A stretch of DNA of 64,000 bases from assembly GCF_006175945.1 (NCBI RefSeq), contig NZ_VAJL01000001.1, forward strand, positions 930,001-994,000, written 5' to 3'. Below are positions 54,473 to 63,284 of the stretch, piece after piece (within the stretch, counting starts at the first letter, position 1; each line of letters starts with the position of its first letter). This stretch comes from Chryseobacterium mulctrae (GTDB lineage: Bacteria > Bacteroidota > Bacteroidia > Flavobacteriales > Weeksellaceae). Both the position numbers and the translations under genes were made by a program. The notes under the pieces were generated by a model. It did no database searches and was not told the origin of the DNA. It saw only the letters and a list, made by a program, of their open reading frames with translations.

Positions 54473-55891
54473 TTAACACTCCGGAACATTTACCGCAATC
54501 GCCAAACCTCCTTCTGATGTTTCTTTAAATCGATCATTCATCGATAAAGCAGTTTCCCACATCGTCTGGATAACCTCATCCAAAGTTACTTTGGCTTTTG
54601 TAGGATCACTTTCTAAAGCAATATTTGCCGCAGTAATCGCCTTGATTGCGCCCATCGTATTTCTTTCAATACAAGGAATCTGCACTAAACCTTTAATCGG
54701 ATCACAGGTTAAACCTAAATGATGTTCCATTGCGATTTCTGCCGCCATTAAAACCTGACCGACAGTTCCGCCGAGAATCTCCGTTAAACCTGCTGCAGCC
54801 ATCGCTGAAGAAACTCCGATTTCGGCTTGGCAACCACCCATCGCCGCAGAAATAGTCGCATTTTTCTTAAATAAAGTTCCGATTTCCCCTGCAACCAAAA
54901 TAAATCTTACAATATCATCTTCACTTACAGCATCTGTAAAAGCCTGAGCATACATTAAAACTGCCGGAATTACACCACTCGCTCCATTTGTTGGTGCCGT
55001 GATAATTCTTCCGAAACTTGCGTTCTCTTCGTTTACAGCTAAAGCGAAACACGCAATCCATTTATTGATATTGGTGAAATTTTCTTCAGCATCTACAACC
55101 TGCTGAAACCACTCGTCTTTATTTTTATAAATTTTGTCGCCTAAAAGTTTTCTGTTGATTCCGGCAGCACGACGGGTAACATTCAGTCCGCCCGGTAAAA
55201 TACCTTCTTTATTGACTCCTTTATAAATACATTCTTTAATCTGTTCCCAAATGTAAAGTGCTTCTTTTCTTGTTTCTTCCTGCGTTCTCCAGCTTTCTTC
55301 ATTAATTAAAATTAAATCTGAAATTTTGTTGAAACCTAATTTCTCACAATATTTTACGATATCAGAACCGTGATGACAAGGATAGATGGTACGAACGCAC
55401 TGTTTCTCAATCGAATTTTTCTCCTGACTCATGATAAAACCTCCACCTACAGAATAAAAATCCTGTACAAGCTCGGTTCCGTCTTCAAAAATGGCTTTAA
55501 AAATCATTCCGTTGGGATGATAATCAAGAGTCTGAGACATATTTAAAACCAAATGATGTCCGTAAACAAATGGAATTTCTTTTTCTCCACCCAAATTAAT
55601 GATTTGAGTTTCTTTAATGGTATCTACAATCTTATCAATCTTTGTAGTATCGATGGTTTTAAAATCTTCACCATTCAAACCCAACATTCCTGCAATATCG
55701 GTTCCGTGACCGATTCCCGTTTTTGCCAATGAGCCAAAAAATTCAAGAAAAACTTCTTTTACCTCAGCAATTGATCTTTCTCTTTTTATGATTCTGATAA
55801 ATGCCGAAGCTGCATTCCAAGGTCCCATTGTATGCGAACTTGATGGACCTATTCCTACTTTAATAATTTCAAAAACCGATATTGATTCCAT
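54473..55891 (-). CDS. sdaA: L-serine ammonia-lyase (single-chain, iron-sulfur)
   Basis: 472 aa, the one-chain form. N-terminal beta domain: SVFEIIKVGIGPSSSHTMGPWNAASAF. C-terminal alpha domain: GRIITAPTNGASGVIPAVLMY, SAAMGGCQAEIGVSSAMAAAGLTEILGGT, and CDPIKGLVQIPCIERN, which holds the cysteines for the [4Fe-4S] cluster. The enzyme deaminates L-serine to pyruvate and ammonia in the cytoplasm. The near terminus VNVPEC ends in Cys, which in this family can act as an internal substrate-site residue. Monocistronic. Confidence 0.93.
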   Translation of the reverse strand: MESISVFEIIKVGIGPSSSHTMGPWNAASAFIRIIKRERSIAEVKEVFLEFFGSLAKTGIGHGTDIAGMLGLNGEDFKTIDTTKIDKIVDTIKETQIINLGGEKEIPFVYGHHLVLNMSQTLDYHPNGMIFKAIFEDGTELVQDFYSVGGGFIMSQEKNSIEKQCVRTIYPCHHGSDIVKYCEKLGFNKISDLILINEESWRTQEETRKEALYIWEQIKECIYKGVNKEGILPGGLNVTRRAAGINRKLLGDKIYKNKDEWFQQVVDAEENFTNINKWIACFALAVNEENASFGRIITAPTNGASGVIPAVLMYAQAFTDAVSEDDIVRFILVAGEIGTLFKKNATISAAMGGCQAEIGVSSAMAAAGLTEILGGTVGQVLMAAEIAMEHHLGLTCDPIKGLVQIPCIERNTMGAIKAITAANIALESDPTKAKVTLDEVIQTMWETALSMNDRFKETSEGGLAIAVNVPEC

Positions 55892-56196
55892 AAATTAAAT
55901 TCCAATTTCATGAAAAGCAAATATACATTGAAAATACCTTAGAATGAAAACAATATTGAGCATTATGTAAAGGTGTATTAGTGAAGCTCCGTAGGAGCGG
56001 AACCTTTGTAGAAAAGAATTGTATGTAAATAAAAAAGCGCTCCGTAGAAGTGCAATATGATATATTATTTAATCTAAAAATTAACTAACTTCTATTATTT
56101 TTAATTTCTAGCAGATTATTTAGATTTAGCAGATTTAAAAACATCAAAAAAATCTGCGTTATCTGCCAAATCTGCGAGAGAAAAAAGGAAATTAAT
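55892..56196. repeat. intergenic region with two dispersed repeats
   Basis: AAGCTCCGTAGGAGCG (55984-55999) is the exact reverse complement of a string at 20083-20098, with a degenerate companion (GCGCTCCGTAGAAGTGC) at 56037. A second element at about 56111-56175 has AGATTTAGCAGATTT on one side and AAATCTGC...ATCTGCC...AAATCTGC on the other, an imperfect inverted repeat built from the unit AATCTGC. No gene. Confidence 0.6.
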
Positions 56197-57543
56197 CTAC
56201 CATTTCAGGCTTTCGCTATGCTGAGAAATATCAAGTCCTTGCTCTTCCGAATCTTCCTTTACTCTTAATGTAATAATTCTATCAGTAATTTTATACAAAA
56301 GCATCGACCCGAAAAATGCAAAAAGAGAAACCAAGATCAGCGCCATCATGTGATGTGCGAAAATTCCAAACCCTCCATGAAGAAGACTTGCGTTTTCACC
56401 GTGAGCAAAAATAGCAGTAAGAATCATTCCCATAATTCCCCCCACTCCATGACAGGCAAAAACATCAAGCGTATCATCAATCTTTTTTAAAGCTTTCCAA
56501 TTCACCATCACATTAGAAACAATCGCAGAAATAAAACCAATAAAAATACTTTCCTGAATAGAAACAAAACCACAACCCGGAGTTATCGCCACCAAACCGA
56601 CAACCGCACCAATGCATGCTCCCAAAGCCGAAACTTTTCGCCCATTAATTCTGTCGAAAAAAATCCACGTCATCATTGCTGAAGCCGAAGCGATCGTAGT
56701 TGTACCAAAAGCGATTGCTGCTGTTGCATTGGCACTTAAAGCAGAACCTGCATTAAAACCAAACCATCCAAACCAAAGCATTCCTGTTCCGAGAATAACA
56801 TAAGGAATATTTGACGGTTCGTGATGAGGATTTTTCCTTCTTCCTAAAACAATCGCTCCCGCCAAAGCTGCAAAACCGGCACTCATGTGAACAACCGTTC
56901 CGCCTGCAAAATCTTTAACCCCGAAAAATTTATTTAAAAGTCCTTCTGGATGCCAAACCATATGACAAAGCGGTGTGTAAATGAAAAGACTAAACAACAC
57001 CATGAAAACCAAATATGAAATAAATCGAACCCTCTCCGCAAACGATCCTGTAATTAAAGCTGGAGTAATCACCGCAAATTTCATCTGAAAAAGCGCAAAT
57101 AAAACAAACGGAATGGTTGAAGCCATCGTTTTGTGAGGATAAATACTTACATGATTAAAAAATGGATAGGTAAAAGGATTTCCAATAATTCCGTAATGAA
57201 CACCATCGATCTCAAAGCCGATAGATTCGCCAAAAGAAAGGGAAAAACCCACGACGATCCATAAAATAGAAATTACTCCCAAAGCAATAAAGCTTTGCAA
57301 CATCGTCGAAATTACATTCTTCTTCCCGACCATTCCGCCATAAAAAAACGATAAACCTGGAGTCATCAGTAAAACTAAACCTGCTGCTGCAAGGATCCAG
57401 GCTACGTCTGAACCTACAATTTCTTTTTCACTCAGAAAATTTCCGGTATTGGGAATATCAACATCTGGTCTGAAGAATAGACCACCGATTGCAATAATGC
57501 AAATAACAACAAATGAAACTTTCCATTTTAAACCAACTTTCAT
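56197..57543 (-). CDS. amt: ammonium transporter
   Basis: 448 aa with eleven to twelve membrane segments. Amt signatures: FFYGGMVGKKNVISTM near the N-terminus, FAGGTVVHMSAGFAALAGAIVLGRRK (first pore His), FGWFGFNAGSAL, and DVFACHGVGGIMGMILTAIFA (second pore His). It moves ammonium across the inner membrane as a trimer. No GlnK (PII) gene is adjacent. An inverted repeat 30 bp upstream of the start may be its operator. With sdaA and others it belongs to nitrogen metabolism, but no shared control is visible. Confidence 0.95.
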   Translation of the reverse strand: MKVGLKWKVSFVVICIIAIGGLFFRPDVDIPNTGNFLSEKEIVGSDVAWILAAAGLVLLMTPGLSFFYGGMVGKKNVISTMLQSFIALGVISILWIVVGFSLSFGESIGFEIDGVHYGIIGNPFTYPFFNHVSIYPHKTMASTIPFVLFALFQMKFAVITPALITGSFAERVRFISYLVFMVLFSLFIYTPLCHMVWHPEGLLNKFFGVKDFAGGTVVHMSAGFAALAGAIVLGRRKNPHHEPSNIPYVILGTGMLWFGWFGFNAGSALSANATAAIAFGTTTIASASAMMTWIFFDRINGRKVSALGACIGAVVGLVAITPGCGFVSIQESIFIGFISAIVSNVMVNWKALKKIDDTLDVFACHGVGGIMGMILTAIFAHGENASLLHGGFGIFAHHMMALILVSLFAFFGSMLLYKITDRIITLRVKEDSEEQGLDISQHSESLKW

Positions 57544-57572
57544 AAGAGTTTTTTATTTTTTTAGTGTTTTTT

Positions 57573-57592
57573 AAATTACTAAATAGTAATTT
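57573..57592 (-). promoter_or_regulatory. inverted repeat upstream of amt
   Basis: AAATTACTA-AA-TAGTAATTT (57573-57592) is a perfect 9-bp palindrome with a 2-bp centre, 30 bp from the start codon in an AT-rich stretch. It is placed for an operator in the 5' region; with this base composition chance symmetry is not excluded. Confidence 0.4.
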
Positions 57593-57691
57593 TATATATT
57601 TTAATTCTTAACCCCATCAAAATTAAAAATAAATTTCATAAAAACACATATTTAAAACAATAACCCCTGTTAATTTAATAGCATTTTAAAA

Positions 57692-58333
57692 TTAAATGAA
57701 AATTTTATTCAAAAGCAATGAAACTTCTTTATATTTCGTTGCAGGAAAAAGATGAGTCCCCCCTTTAATAACATAATCCGGTTTTGAGTTTTTTAGTGGA
57801 AAAACAATATCACGATCACCCATAATTTGAATGATGTTATTTTTCTGCTCAAATTTCCATTCTGAAATACGCTGAATAGACCATTTCAGATAATACGGAT
57901 CGGTAACTCTGAAATACTGATTAACCTTAGGATTTTTAGGATCAAAGAACTTTCTGAAAACAGAATAAGTTTCTAAAGTCTTAGGATTGAAAAGGTTTAC
58001 AGGAAGATATTTAGGAATTTTCGTAAGTTCTCCCATCTTTATCAACCTCGATTTTTCCTTATCAGATTTAATACTTCCTAAGATCACTACTTTTTCAGCA
58101 GCTTTTAAAAGATTAATTTCCTGAACCATGATTCCGCCAAAAGAATACCCCAAAAGATAAAAAGGTTCGGAAGTATCAATTTTATCGCCCATTCTTGCAA
58201 CATAAGAACTAAAAGATTCATCATTTTCAGGAATCAGCCAATCGATAAAAACCACTTCATGCTCTTTTGGAAACTGTAAACGTTCCAAAACTTTAAAATC
58301 GGCACCAAGACCACTTATTACATATATTTTCAC
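57692..58333 (-). CDS. alpha/beta hydrolase
   Basis: 213 aa. The fold starts with MKIYVISGLGADFKVLERL (strand and oxyanion turn), the nucleophile elbow is GYSFGG (Ser at about 105), and the C-terminal part has IIQIMGDRDIVFP (acid) and GGTHLFP (catalytic His). This is a small single-domain esterase or lipase-like enzyme without signal peptide. Substrate unknown. It has a terminator at 58397 upstream on its strand and stands alone. Confidence 0.8.
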   Translation of the reverse strand: MKIYVISGLGADFKVLERLQFPKEHEVVFIDWLIPENDESFSSYVARMGDKIDTSEPFYLLGYSFGGIMVQEINLLKAAEKVVILGSIKSDKEKSRLIKMGELTKIPKYLPVNLFNPKTLETYSVFRKFFDPKNPKVNQYFRVTDPYYLKWSIQRISEWKFEQKNNIIQIMGDRDIVFPLKNSKPDYVIKGGTHLFPATKYKEVSLLLNKIFI

Positions 58334-58396
58334 CTGATTCTTTTTAATTTAAACAATTACAACGCTTCTTGAGTAATTGAGTAAGCTAAAATAAAA

Positions 58397-58426
58397 AAAG
58401 GACGGCTTATCTAAAAGCAGTCCTTT
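58397..58426 (-). terminator. terminator downstream of the YceI-like gene (58449)
   Basis: AAAGGAC-G-GCTT (58397-58408) and AAGC-A-GTCCTTT (58415-58426) pair over 11 bp with one mismatch. On the minus strand it is followed by T residues. Confidence 0.75.
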
Positions 58427-58448
58427 GTATTTTATTATAAATTTAACC

Positions 58449-59060
58449 TTATAAAGGTCTTTCGTTATCAACTTTTTGTGTAGAAAGCTTAAACTGAATA
58501 TCCATTTCGTCTTTGATGAAATAATCTTTCAAAGAATTCTGGTAAACAATCTTGAAGTCTTTTCTGTTTAAAGAGAATTTTGATGATTCAATTTCCACAG
58601 TAAACTGCGTAATGTGTGCGTTTGCAGGGAAAGAAATTGTTTTTCTGATATTCTTGATCGTAATATCACCTACAATCGTAGAATTGTACTCGCTGTTTGC
58701 AAGAGGGATGATTTTCTTTAAATGAAACTTCGCTGTAGGGAATTTTTTAACTTCAAAGAAATTGGTTCCTTTCAATTCGTTGGTCAGTTTCACCTGATCG
58801 TCACCAGAAACATCTGCAACAACAAGACTTCTCATATCGATTACAAACTCACCGTCTACTAAAACCGTTTTATCGAAATTAAACTTACCACTTTTCAGTT
58901 TTAGACTTCCGTAGTGAGACGAAGCTTTAGTTTTTACCACTTTATGTCCCCACCATTTGATCTCGGATGTTATCACTTTCGAAACCTTATCTCCTTTTTT
59001 CTGAGCAAAAACTAATGATATGCTTGCACACATCATAACAAACAATAGTAATCTTTTCAT
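58449..59060 (-). CDS. YceI-family exported protein
   Basis: 203 aa with a signal peptide (MKRLLLFVMMCASISLVFAQ). YceI lipocalin-like barrel: VITSEIKWWGHKVVKTKASSHYGSLKLKSG, VDGEFVIDMRSL, NELKGTNFFEVKKFPTAKFHLKKI, ITIKNIRKTISFPANAH. Members bind polyisoprenoid or similar lipids in the periplasm. It is paralogous to the next gene upstream (59139-59705), sharing WWG-KV-K-ASSH and FFEV-KFPTA-F; the pair arose by duplication. A separate terminator stands between them. Confidence 0.88.
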   Translation of the reverse strand: MKRLLLFVMMCASISLVFAQKKGDKVSKVITSEIKWWGHKVVKTKASSHYGSLKLKSGKFNFDKTVLVDGEFVIDMRSLVVADVSGDDQVKLTNELKGTNFFEVKKFPTAKFHLKKIIPLANSEYNSTIVGDITIKNIRKTISFPANAHITQFTVEIESSKFSLNRKDFKIVYQNSLKDYFIKDEMDIQFKLSTQKVDNERPL

Positions 59061-59092
59061 TATATTTTATTTACAATTCAACAAAAATAAAA

Positions 59093-59117
59093 AAAAGTGT
59101 AGAACTTCTACACTTTT
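59093..59117 (-). terminator. terminator between the two YceI-like genes
   Basis: AAAAGTGTAGAA (59093-59104) and TTCTACACTTTT (59106-59117) are perfectly complementary; the hairpin has T-runs on both strands. It follows the upstream YceI-like gene, so the downstream copy needs its own promoter. Confidence 0.8.
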
Positions 59118-59138
59118 AATAATATTTTTTTGAATAAA

Positions 59139-59705
59139 TTATTTCGCGCTCACCTTAACGGTCATTTCTATCTCATCTTTCACAAAAACATCTTTCATTG
59201 AAGATTTGTAAGCTACATCAAATTTTTGTCTGTCGAAAGAGAATTTATTTGAAGTTAAAGTAACCATTCCATCTTTCACTGTAACGTTTGCAGGGAAAGA
59301 AACCGGGTTTGTTTTACCTTTTACTGTAAGATCACCTGTAACTGTACGGTTGTAAGTTTTATCGTTGTTTTTCTTTACTGAAGTAATTTTGAAAGCCGAA
59401 GTTGGGAATTTTTCAACTTCGAAGAAATCTCCGTTTTTAAGGTGACCGTTTAATTTCCCTTGCATTTCTCCTGAAACATCCGTTGCGTTGATAGAATTCA
59501 TATCTAAAACGAACGAACCGCCAACGATTTCGTTTCCTTTCATTACGATATTTCCAGATTTTACAGTAATGGTACCGTCGTGAGAACTTGCCTGAGATTT
59601 AGCAACTTTATAACCCCACCAGTGAACATCAGAGCTTACTACTTTTTTTGCCTGCCCGAAAGCCAATCCACTAGCTAAAACTGCTAATAAGAATATTTTT
59701 TTCAT
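59139..59705 (-). CDS. YceI-family exported protein
   Basis: 188 aa with a signal peptide (MKKIFLLAVLASGLAFGQ). The YceI barrel is complete: SDVHWWGYKVAKSQASSHDGTITVKSG, GGSFVLDMNSINATDVSG, GDFFEVEKFPTSAFKITSVK, LTVKGKTNPVSFPANV. Likely a periplasmic lipid- or quinone-binding protein. Tandem paralogue of the gene at 58449. TACATTTG upstream (59735-59742, minus) is a perfect -7 box, and a 14-bp palindrome lies further upstream, so this copy may be regulated. Confidence 0.9.
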   Translation of the reverse strand: MKKIFLLAVLASGLAFGQAKKVVSSDVHWWGYKVAKSQASSHDGTITVKSGNIVMKGNEIVGGSFVLDMNSINATDVSGEMQGKLNGHLKNGDFFEVEKFPTSAFKITSVKKNNDKTYNRTVTGDLTVKGKTNPVSFPANVTVKDGMVTLTSNKFSFDRQKFDVAYKSSMKDVFVKDEIEMTVKVSAK

Positions 59706-59734
59706 TGTAAATTTTTAAATGTTTATTAACGCTG

Positions 59735-59779
59735 CAAATGTAATTATCTTATTTAATAATTCATCTTGATGTACATCAA
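59735..59779 (-). promoter_or_regulatory. promoter and palindrome upstream of the YceI-like gene
   Basis: On the minus strand TACATTTG (59735-59742) is a perfect -7 box 30 bp before the start codon. TTGATGTACATCAA (59766-59779) is a perfect 14-bp palindrome about 24 bp upstream of it, near the -33 region, a natural operator position. Confidence 0.6.
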
Positions 59780-59815
59780 TAAAAATCTTTTTTTGACATG
59801 AATAAAATCAGGCAT

Positions 59816-59840
59816 AAAAAAACTCCGAATTTCTTCGGAG
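59816..59840 (-). terminator. terminator of the glucokinase gene
   Basis: On the minus strand CTCCGAA (complement of 59834-59840) pairs with TTCGGAG (complement of 59823-59829) around GAAAT-type loop bases, followed by seven T. It lies just after the stop at 59847. Confidence 0.85.
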
Positions 59841-59846
59841 CTTATA

Positions 59847-60899
59847 TTATTCTGTAAAATAGGCGGTGTAAAGTGCCGCACCATTAATACTTGTACTTTC
59901 TGTATTAACTACATAAATAGGAATGTTCTTCAACATATCTTCCATCTTATCACTGATCTTGAATTTCTCATAGAATTTATCTTTGTCGATATATTCTCTT
60001 ATGATCTGCGGAATATCTCCTGCAATCAGCAATCCACCTGTAGCTTTCAGTTTTAAAGTAAGGTTGTTGGCTTCTCTTGCCAAAAACTCTAAGAATGTGT
60101 CTAAAGCAATTCTACAAATCAACGCATCTTCATGCATTGCTGCTTTGTAGATTTCTTCTGTGAAGTTTCCATTTGCCAAACGCTCAGAAAGCCATTCCGG
60201 TTCAGGATGTCTTTTTACATCTCTCAAAAATCGGTAGATATTAAATAAACCTGTTTTTGAAAGTACATTTTCCCAACTTACAATTCCGTAGATATTATTT
60301 AAAAACTGATAAAATTCTACCTCAACATTGGTTCTTGGTGAAAATTCAGAATGCCCTCCTTCGGTTGCAAAAGGTCTTAAATATTTTCCGTCAAAGAAAT
60401 ATCCTGCTTCTCCCAAACCATTTCCAGGTGCAAGAATAGCAACATTTCCTTTTTCAAGATGACCGCTTGTGTAGATTGCGTCCAAATCAGAATCATCCAA
60501 AAGACCAATTCCATAAGCAGAAGCTTCTTGGTCATTCAGCATATCAACTTTCTCAAAACCAAATTTGCTGCGATATTCTTCTACATCTAAACTCCAGTTT
60601 TTCAAACGTGCAGGATGACTTTTACCATCTATTACAGGTCCCGGAACCGAAATCCCAAGTCGCTGAACATTTTCAAGCTGAGAATCCTGAATAAACTTCG
60701 AAAGAACATCTGAAAAAGATGCATATTCTTTGGTAGGATAATTATTTTTAAATTTAAGTTCTATCCCGGAATTTCCTGAAATATAATACGCAATCGTAGT
60801 TACGTCTTCTCTCAAATTAGCTCCGATAATAGAAATATTATCATTATTGGTATTTTTAACTCCCGGTAAATAGAGAGGAAATTTTGGATTTAAGTTCAT
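59847..60899 (-). CDS. glk: glucokinase
   Basis: 350 aa from the ATG at 60897-60899 (MNLNPKFPLYLPGVKN); an upstream extension crosses a terminator. Bacterial glucokinase (Glk-type, not ROK): IIGANLREDVTTIAYY (ATP site), LGISVPGPVIDGKSHPARLKNWSLD, MLNDQEASAYGIG, ILAPGNGLGEAGYFFDGKYLRPFATEGGHSEFSPR. It phosphorylates glucose with ATP in the cytoplasm. The helical C-terminal part (LLIAGDIPQIIREYI) is also typical. Monocistronic. Confidence 0.92.
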   Translation of the reverse strand: MNLNPKFPLYLPGVKNTNNDNISIIGANLREDVTTIAYYISGNSGIELKFKNNYPTKEYASFSDVLSKFIQDSQLENVQRLGISVPGPVIDGKSHPARLKNWSLDVEEYRSKFGFEKVDMLNDQEASAYGIGLLDDSDLDAIYTSGHLEKGNVAILAPGNGLGEAGYFFDGKYLRPFATEGGHSEFSPRTNVEVEFYQFLNNIYGIVSWENVLSKTGLFNIYRFLRDVKRHPEPEWLSERLANGNFTEEIYKAAMHEDALICRIALDTFLEFLAREANNLTLKLKATGGLLIAGDIPQIIREYIDKDKFYEKFKISDKMEDMLKNIPIYVVNTESTSINGAALYTAYFTE

Positions 60900-60951
60900 A
60901 ATCGCAAATTTTATCAAATATAATAATTGTTTTGGTAATTTTTGTATGGGA

Positions 60952-60984
60952 ACAAAAAACCTTTTCAAAAACTCGAAAAGGTTT
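60952..60984 (-). terminator. terminator of the outer-membrane barrel gene
   Basis: AAACCTTTTC (60957-60966) pairs with GAAAAGGTTT (60975-60984); on the minus strand it is followed by T residues, after the stop at 61012. Confidence 0.8.
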
Positions 60985-61011
60985 GGTTAATAACTGATTA
61001 TATTTTTGTAT

Positions 61012-61584
61012 TTATTTTCCTAAAGGAATATTGTACGAAAATCCTGCTCCGATACTTCCCACATTATAGTCCTGAGAAGCTGGTGATGCGATATCTCCGT
61101 TGCTTCCTGCAAAAACTTTTTGGTATTGTACATAGAAATTCCAGTCTCTGTTGTGATACCCGATTTCAGGTTTAAGATAAAAACCACCATCTGGTCTGTT
61201 TACTGTAGAATTGGTTGCTACTTTCTCATCACCTACTAAAAATCCATAGCCCAAATCAGCTCCGAAATAAAATCCTGTCTGTTTAGGATACACTCTGAAA
61301 AGTGCCGCTACAGGAATTACCCCAACATCGTTATTATTATATCCGTTGTTATCTTTTCCAAAATAATGAGTATAACCCGTTGCGATACCTAAACCTAAAC
61401 CTGGAGTAATAAGATTTTGATACGCCACATCTACACCTACTGCAGCAGAAAGGTTATCTGAAGGAACAGCAATACCTGCAGTTGCTCCCACTTTGATCAT
61501 ATTATTCATCTGAGCACTTTGAGCACTTACTAAACCGGCTGTTAAAATTCCAGCTGCTAAAATGGTTTGCTTAAACATTTTCAT
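61012..61584 (-). CDS. outer-membrane beta-barrel protein
   Basis: 190 aa with a signal peptide (MKMFKQTILAAGILTAGLVSAQ). The mature protein alternates polar and hydrophobic residues in about eight strands (IKVGATAGIAVP, VDVAYQNLI, LGLGIATGYTHYFG, FYFGADLGYGFLVG, FYLKPEIGYHNRDWNFYVQYQKVF) and ends with VGSIGAGFSYNIPLGK, a barrel terminal strand. Likely an OmpX/OmpW-like small porin-type barrel. No partner genes. Confidence 0.8.
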   Translation of the reverse strand: MKMFKQTILAAGILTAGLVSAQSAQMNNMIKVGATAGIAVPSDNLSAAVGVDVAYQNLITPGLGLGIATGYTHYFGKDNNGYNNNDVGVIPVAALFRVYPKQTGFYFGADLGYGFLVGDEKVATNSTVNRPDGGFYLKPEIGYHNRDWNFYVQYQKVFAGSNGDIASPASQDYNVGSIGAGFSYNIPLGK

Positions 61585-61824
61585 AACTCTGATTTTTTAA
61601 ATTTTACTACAAGGGCAGATGTAAAAATCATGCCAAAATAATTCACACTTCTTAACACGAAAGCCTAAACATTTCATAAAATAATGAAAATCAATCATTT
61701 AAAATTACAAATATTTAAATAGTTGTTTAACTTTACATCAAGGCAAACAATAAATCAACATTAATATTTGTTTATACAGTTTAACCTCAACTTTATTTCA
61801 TCATCAAAAAACAAAATCAGGATT

Positions 61825-63198
61825 ATGGCTGCTTCATTCATCAATAACAAACATCTTCTTTGGCGTGCTGGTTTCGGACCTGAGATTGGGCAAGTAAATG
61901 ATTTGAAAAGTAAAAACATCAAAACGATTTTGAAGGAAGTATTTAATGAAGAAACCTTCTCTCCTATTCTTTATGAAACTCCCGACATTGAACCCATTGA
62001 ATACACAGACCCAAAAGCGACAGCCGAACAGAAAAGAGAAATTCAAAAAATAAATCAGAAGCAAAACAACGAACTGAATCTTAATTTTCTAAAAAAAATG
62101 ACCGATAGTAAAGAACAGTTACGAGAGAAAATGGCTTTTTTCTGGCACGGACATTTTGCGACGAGAATCAATAATCCAAAATTCAATCAACAGCTTTTAA
62201 ATACAATCCGAGAAAAATCTTTGGGAAATTTTAAAGATTTACTGTTTGAAGTAAGCCGTTCTCCTGCAATGCTTAGCTTTTTAAATAATCAACAAAATAA
62301 AAAAGATCATCCCAACGAAAATTTCGCCCGTGAAGTGATGGAATTATTCACAATGGGTCGTGGAAATTATACCGAAAAAGATATTAGGGAAGCCGCAAGA
62401 GCTTTTACAGGATGGGGTTATGATAAAGAAGGAAATTTTAATGAAAGAAAAAAACTTCATGACACCGGAACAAAAACTTTTCTTGGAAAAACCGGAAATT
62501 TTACCGGAGACGATATTTTAAATATCATTTTGGAGCAAAGATCTACCTCAGAATTCATTACTACAAAGATCTATACCTTTTTCGTTAATGAAAAGCTTGA
62601 TCCCGTTAGGATCAAAGATCTAAGCGAAGATTTTTATCGGTCCGGATATGACATCAAAAAACTGATGTCTGAGATCTTTTCAAGCTCATGGTTTTATGAA
62701 AAAAAAAATATTGGCAACCGTATAAAATCTCCCACAGAATTATTTACCGGAATGATGAGAATGCTTCCGATGAATATTCAAAACCCTGAAAACATTACGG
62801 TTTACCAAAAACTTTTAGGTCAGATGTTACTTTACCCACCCAATGTTGCAGGTTGGCCTAATGGAAAATCGTGGATTGACAGCTCTACTTTAATGTTAAG
62901 ACTTCAGATTCCGCAAATCTGGTCAGGCTTACGTCCTATGGAATATTCAGCAAAAGAAGATGATGATATGGAAATGGGAATGAAATCGCGGGAAGCTTTA
63001 AATAAAAGTTTCAAAAATCCAAATATCATTATCGACTGGAATAAAGTTGACCAAGCTTTAGCGCAGAAAAAAGCAGAAGATTATCTGATCGTCAACTCGG
63101 AATCATTGGATATGGATATTGTGAATCAGTTTTCAGATAAAAGTATTAAAATGAATGTGATTAATCTGATGTCTACACCGGAATATCAGTTAATGTAA
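61825..63198 (+). CDS. DUF1800-family protein
   Basis: 457 aa from the ATG at 61825 (MAASFINNKHLLWRAGFGP); earlier in-frame starts are not supported. DUF1800 patterns: HLLWRAGFGP, EKMAFFWHGHFATRI, NENFAREVMELFTMGRGNYTEKDIREAARAFTGWG, and LLYPPNVAGWPNGKSWIDSSTLMLRLQ. DUF1800 and DUF1501 genes commonly occur as a pair; here DUF1501 follows 86 bp later. The pair is thought to act in the envelope or in export of particular proteins, but the function is not established. The N-terminus shows no clear signal peptide. Confidence 0.9.
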   Translation: MAASFINNKHLLWRAGFGPEIGQVNDLKSKNIKTILKEVFNEETFSPILYETPDIEPIEYTDPKATAEQKREIQKINQKQNNELNLNFLKKMTDSKEQLREKMAFFWHGHFATRINNPKFNQQLLNTIREKSLGNFKDLLFEVSRSPAMLSFLNNQQNKKDHPNENFAREVMELFTMGRGNYTEKDIREAARAFTGWGYDKEGNFNERKKLHDTGTKTFLGKTGNFTGDDILNIILEQRSTSEFITTKIYTFFVNEKLDPVRIKDLSEDFYRSGYDIKKLMSEIFSSSWFYEKKNIGNRIKSPTELFTGMMRMLPMNIQNPENITVYQKLLGQMLLYPPNVAGWPNGKSWIDSSTLMLRLQIPQIWSGLRPMEYSAKEDDDMEMGMKSREALNKSFKNPNIIIDWNKVDQALAQKKAEDYLIVNSESLDMDIVNQFSDKSIKMNVINLMSTPEYQLM

Positions 63199-63200
63199 GG

Positions 63201-63249
63201 AGTTAGAAGTTAGAAGTTAGAAGTTAGAAGTTAGAAGTTAGAAGTTAGA
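63201..63249 (+). repeat. seven tandem copies of the heptamer AGTTAGA
   Basis: AGTTAGA is repeated exactly seven times in 49 bp, in the 86-bp gap between the DUF1800 and DUF1501 genes. The related string TTCTAACTTCTAA occurs near 18657. The copy number could change by slippage and shift spacing between the two genes. Confidence 0.9.
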
Positions 63250-63284
63250 GAAAGCTAGTTTTATTTAATCAAAGAAAAAAAATT

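Noticed and set aside
55984..56060. A riboswitch or small RNA upstream of sdaA/amt
   Set aside because: The palindrome there is a dispersed repeat also found at 20083 and lies between gene ends and starts in both orientations, so a gene-specific riboswitch is unlikely.
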